From LMUY01 sp964245495 (lineage in GTDB: Bacteria > Pseudomonadota > Alphaproteobacteria > Acetobacterales > Acetobacteraceae), in contig CAXTNC010000172.1 in the NCBI GenBank assembly GCA_964245495.1, forward strand, positions 1 to 7,114: 7,114 bases of DNA, given 5' to 3'. A model generated the notes under the pieces. The model was not told where the DNA came from, searched no databases, and was given only the letters and a program-made list of their open reading frames with translations. A program made the translations under genes and the position numbers. Shown one piece after another: positions 5,783-7,114 of this stretch; within the stretch, counting starts at the first letter, position 1; every line of letters starts with the position of its first letter.

Positions 5783-5787
5783 CACCT

Positions 5788-5807
5788 GGCCGCCAGAGGT
5801 GGCGGTC
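5788..5807 (+). other. Hairpin in the hslO upstream region
   Basis: CCGCCA (5790-5795) and TGGCGG (5800-5805) form a perfect 6-bp stem with a GAGG loop, extendable by a G-U and a G-C pair (5788-5789 with 5806-5807). A competing pairing CCACCT/AGGTGG (5782-5787 with 5797-5802) overlaps it, so the two cannot form together. It lies about 28 bases before the hslO ATG. Confidence 0.4.
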
Positions 5808-5820
5808 CGGCCCATCGCCC

Positions 5821-5830
5821 CCTATCTGTG
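5821..5830 (+). promoter_or_regulatory. Heat-shock-like -10 element before hslO
   Basis: CCTATCTGTG agrees with the alphaproteobacterial RpoH -10 pattern CYTATNTNNG as I recall it. The expected CTTG about 17-18 bases upstream is poor (GTGG or TGGC). Transcription from here would begin at or next to the ATG at 5836, which fits the lack of a Shine-Dalgarno before hslO. Confidence 0.35.
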
Positions 5831-5835
5831 CCAGC

Positions 5836-6795
5836 ATGAGCGCCACGCCAGCTTTCCTCGACCCTGCCCGTCCCGACGTGCCCGACATCGTCGTTCCCCG
5901 CGGCGTCACGCCGTTCCACCTGCCGGGCCGGCCGGTGCGCGGCCGCCTGGTGCGGCTTGGCCCGCTCGCCGACGCGCTGCTGACCCGGCACGACAACCAT
6001 CCCGCCGTCACCCGGCTGACCGGGCAGGCCCTGGCGCTGGCCGCGGCGCTGGCGACGGCGCTGAAGTTCCGCGGCTCGTTCAGCTTGCAGGCCAAGGGCG
6101 ACGGGGCGGTGCCCATGCTGCTGGCGGACTGCACGGAGGCCGGCGCGCTGCGCGGCTACGCCCGGGCGGAGCCTGAGAAGCTGGCCGCCCTGCTCGCCGC
6201 CGACGCGGCCCCGAGCGCCGCCGCGCTGCTCGGCCAGGGCTATCTCGCCTTCACCGTGGACCAGGGCGCCGACCGCGAGCGCCACCAGGGCATCGTGTCC
6301 ATCGAGGGCAACGACCTGTCCGACATGGCGCTGCACTACTTCCAGACCAGCGAGCAGCTGCAATGCGCGCTGCGCCTGTCCTGCGCGCGCACCCCGCTCG
6401 GCTGGCGGGCCGCCGCCCTGGTGCTGGAGCGCGTGGCGAGCGAAGGCGGCATCGAGGCATCGGAAGCGGGGGATGACGGGGATGAGGCCTGGCGCGCCGC
6501 CACCGTCCTCGCCGCCACCGTGACGGAGGCCGAGATGCTGGACGACGCGCTGCCGGCCGAGCACCTGATCTGGCGGCTGTTCAGCGCGGAAGGCGTGTCG
6601 GCCGACCGTCCCCGCGCGCTGGCCTACGGCTGCCGCTGCTCCCGCGCCCGGCTGGCGGACATCCTGGAAGGCTTCGTGCCGGAGGACCTGGACCACATGG
6701 CCGTGTCAGGCGACATCGTCATGACCTGCGAGTTCTGCAACTACGACTTCCATTTCGGCCGGGACGAGGTGCAGGGACGGGCGCTGACGGACTGA
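5836..6795 (+). CDS. hslO: Hsp33 redox-regulated chaperone
   Basis: Hsp33 is a cytoplasmic holdase switched on by oxidative unfolding: four cysteines bind zinc when reduced, form disulfides under oxidants such as hypochlorite or peroxide with heat, and release the linker to bind clients. The 319-residue product has the N-terminal domain with LTGQALALAAALATALKFRG (61-80), a VPMLLADCTEAGALRGYAR block (92-110), GIVSIEGNDLSDMALHYFQ (152-170), and the C-terminal zinc centre C266-R-C268 and C298-E-F-C301 with 29 residues between the pairs, as expected. All four cysteines are kept, so the switch should work. ATG 5836 starts at the usual place for the family, but no Shine-Dalgarno precedes it. In many alphaproteobacteria hslO lies directly after argF; here two genes intervene. 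The lipoprotein gene follows after 63 bases. Confidence 0.95.
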   Translation: MSATPAFLDPARPDVPDIVVPRGVTPFHLPGRPVRGRLVRLGPLADALLTRHDNHPAVTRLTGQALALAAALATALKFRGSFSLQAKGDGAVPMLLADCTEAGALRGYARAEPEKLAALLAADAAPSAAALLGQGYLAFTVDQGADRERHQGIVSIEGNDLSDMALHYFQTSEQLQCALRLSCARTPLGWRAAALVLERVASEGGIEASEAGDDGDEAWRAATVLAATVTEAEMLDDALPAEHLIWRLFSAEGVSADRPRALAYGCRCSRARLADILEGFVPEDLDHMAVSGDIVMTCEFCNYDFHFGRDEVQGRALTD

Positions 6796-6858
6796 CGGGC
6801 GGGTTGGACCGGGGCATCCGGCGTGGCAAGTTGCGGCGCCATCCCCACAGGAGCGCCC

Positions 6859-7114
6859 ATGTTCGCCCGCCGGTCCGTGCTGCTGCTGCCGCTGCTCGCC
6901 GCCGCCGCCTGCGCGGATGACGGCCCACCGCGCACCTTCCCGCTGCCGAACTACGGCTTCCTCACCCCGATCCGGCTCAACGTCGCCAGCGTCGAGGTGG
7001 ATGACCGCTCCGCCCCGGCGTCCGGCCAGTCGGTCGAGGCGTTCTCGCCCCTGCGCCCGGCGGACTCGCTGAAGCAGATGGCGACCGATCGCATCATGGC
7101 GGGCGGAACAGGGG
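6859..7114 (+). CDS. Partial lipoprotein of unknown function, cut by right edge
   Basis: ATG 6859 has AGGAG (6849-6853) five bases upstream. The 85 visible residues start with two arginines, a short hydrophobic core VLLLPLLAAAA and Cys18, a plausible lipobox (AAAC), so the mature protein is probably lipid-anchored in the envelope. After it comes a Pro/Phe-rich stretch with LTPIRLNVASVEVDDRSAP (35-53), SPLRPADSLKQMATDRIMAG (63-82), then the window ends. This looks like an uncharacterised lipoprotein family I associate with Acetobacteraceae, with no known activity. It probably follows hslO in one transcription unit, with only 63 bases between them and no clear terminator, although a separate promoter cannot be excluded. 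Confidence 0.8.
   Translation, partial: MFARRSVLLLPLLAAAACADDGPPRTFPLPNYGFLTPIRLNVASVEVDDRSAPASGQSVEAFSPLRPADSLKQMATDRIMAGGTG

Noticed and set aside
5239..6696. A 485-codon minus-strand frame reading through hslO into the GSP26-like gene
   Set aside because: The part opposite hslO is typical antisense translation of G/C-rich coding DNA; the real gene starts at GTG 5727 with a good ribosome binding site.
6796..6858. Separate promoter for the lipoprotein gene
   Set aside because: TTGGAC at 6804-6809 has no acceptable -10 at the right distance; co-transcription with hslO is simpler.
1..7114. CRISPR array, transposase, integrase, toxin-antitoxin or defence genes
   Set aside because: No repeated spacer pattern, transposase motif, terminal inverted repeats or recognisable defence domain was found on either strand. 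The left-edge gene is unknown rather than a demonstrated defence component.

Overview
This high-GC window looks like the chromosome of an alphaproteobacterium, most probably Acetobacteraceae-like. The reasons are the argD-argF-hslO neighbourhood, the very G/C-rich third codon positions of the core genes, several GTG starts, and a terminal lipoprotein of a type I associate with that family. The assignment comes from gene content and order only; there is no rRNA or tRNA gene here.

Left part (1-2111) reads leftward. An unrecognised partial gene (847 to the left edge) has visibly less G/C-biased codons than the rest and looks like accessory DNA. To its right, also on the minus strand, are a small Ala/Pro-rich exported protein (1000-1404) whose signal peptide carries an in-frame 12-bp tandem repeat, and recX (1545-2111). 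A divergent exported PRC-barrel protein (2197-2610) follows. Its start region carries an exact GGAAC-N17-CGTT motif, the consensus of the alphaproteobacterial general-stress sigma factor EcfG.

The middle (2742-5169) is a tight rightward operon: argD, argF and an unknown 91-residue protein, joined by GTGA and ATGA stop/start overlaps. A three-unit C/G-rich repeat lies just before the argD ribosome binding site. An 11-bp perfect hairpin after the third gene separates the operon from a convergent gene.

The right part holds a general-stress-protein-26-like flavin-fold protein on the minus strand (5239-5727), then the divergent redox chaperone gene hslO (5836-6795), then a lipoprotein cut by the right edge (6859-7114). 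The 108-bp divergent spacer contains EcfG-like motifs on both strands and a heat-shock-like -10 element placed so that hslO might be transcribed without a leader.

The common thread is arginine synthesis surrounded by stress genes: recX (control of RecA), a PRC-barrel protein, a GSP26-like protein and Hsp33. I see no mobile element, CRISPR array, defence system or RNA gene. The promoter architecture and the unrecognised left-edge gene are the observations most worth following up.
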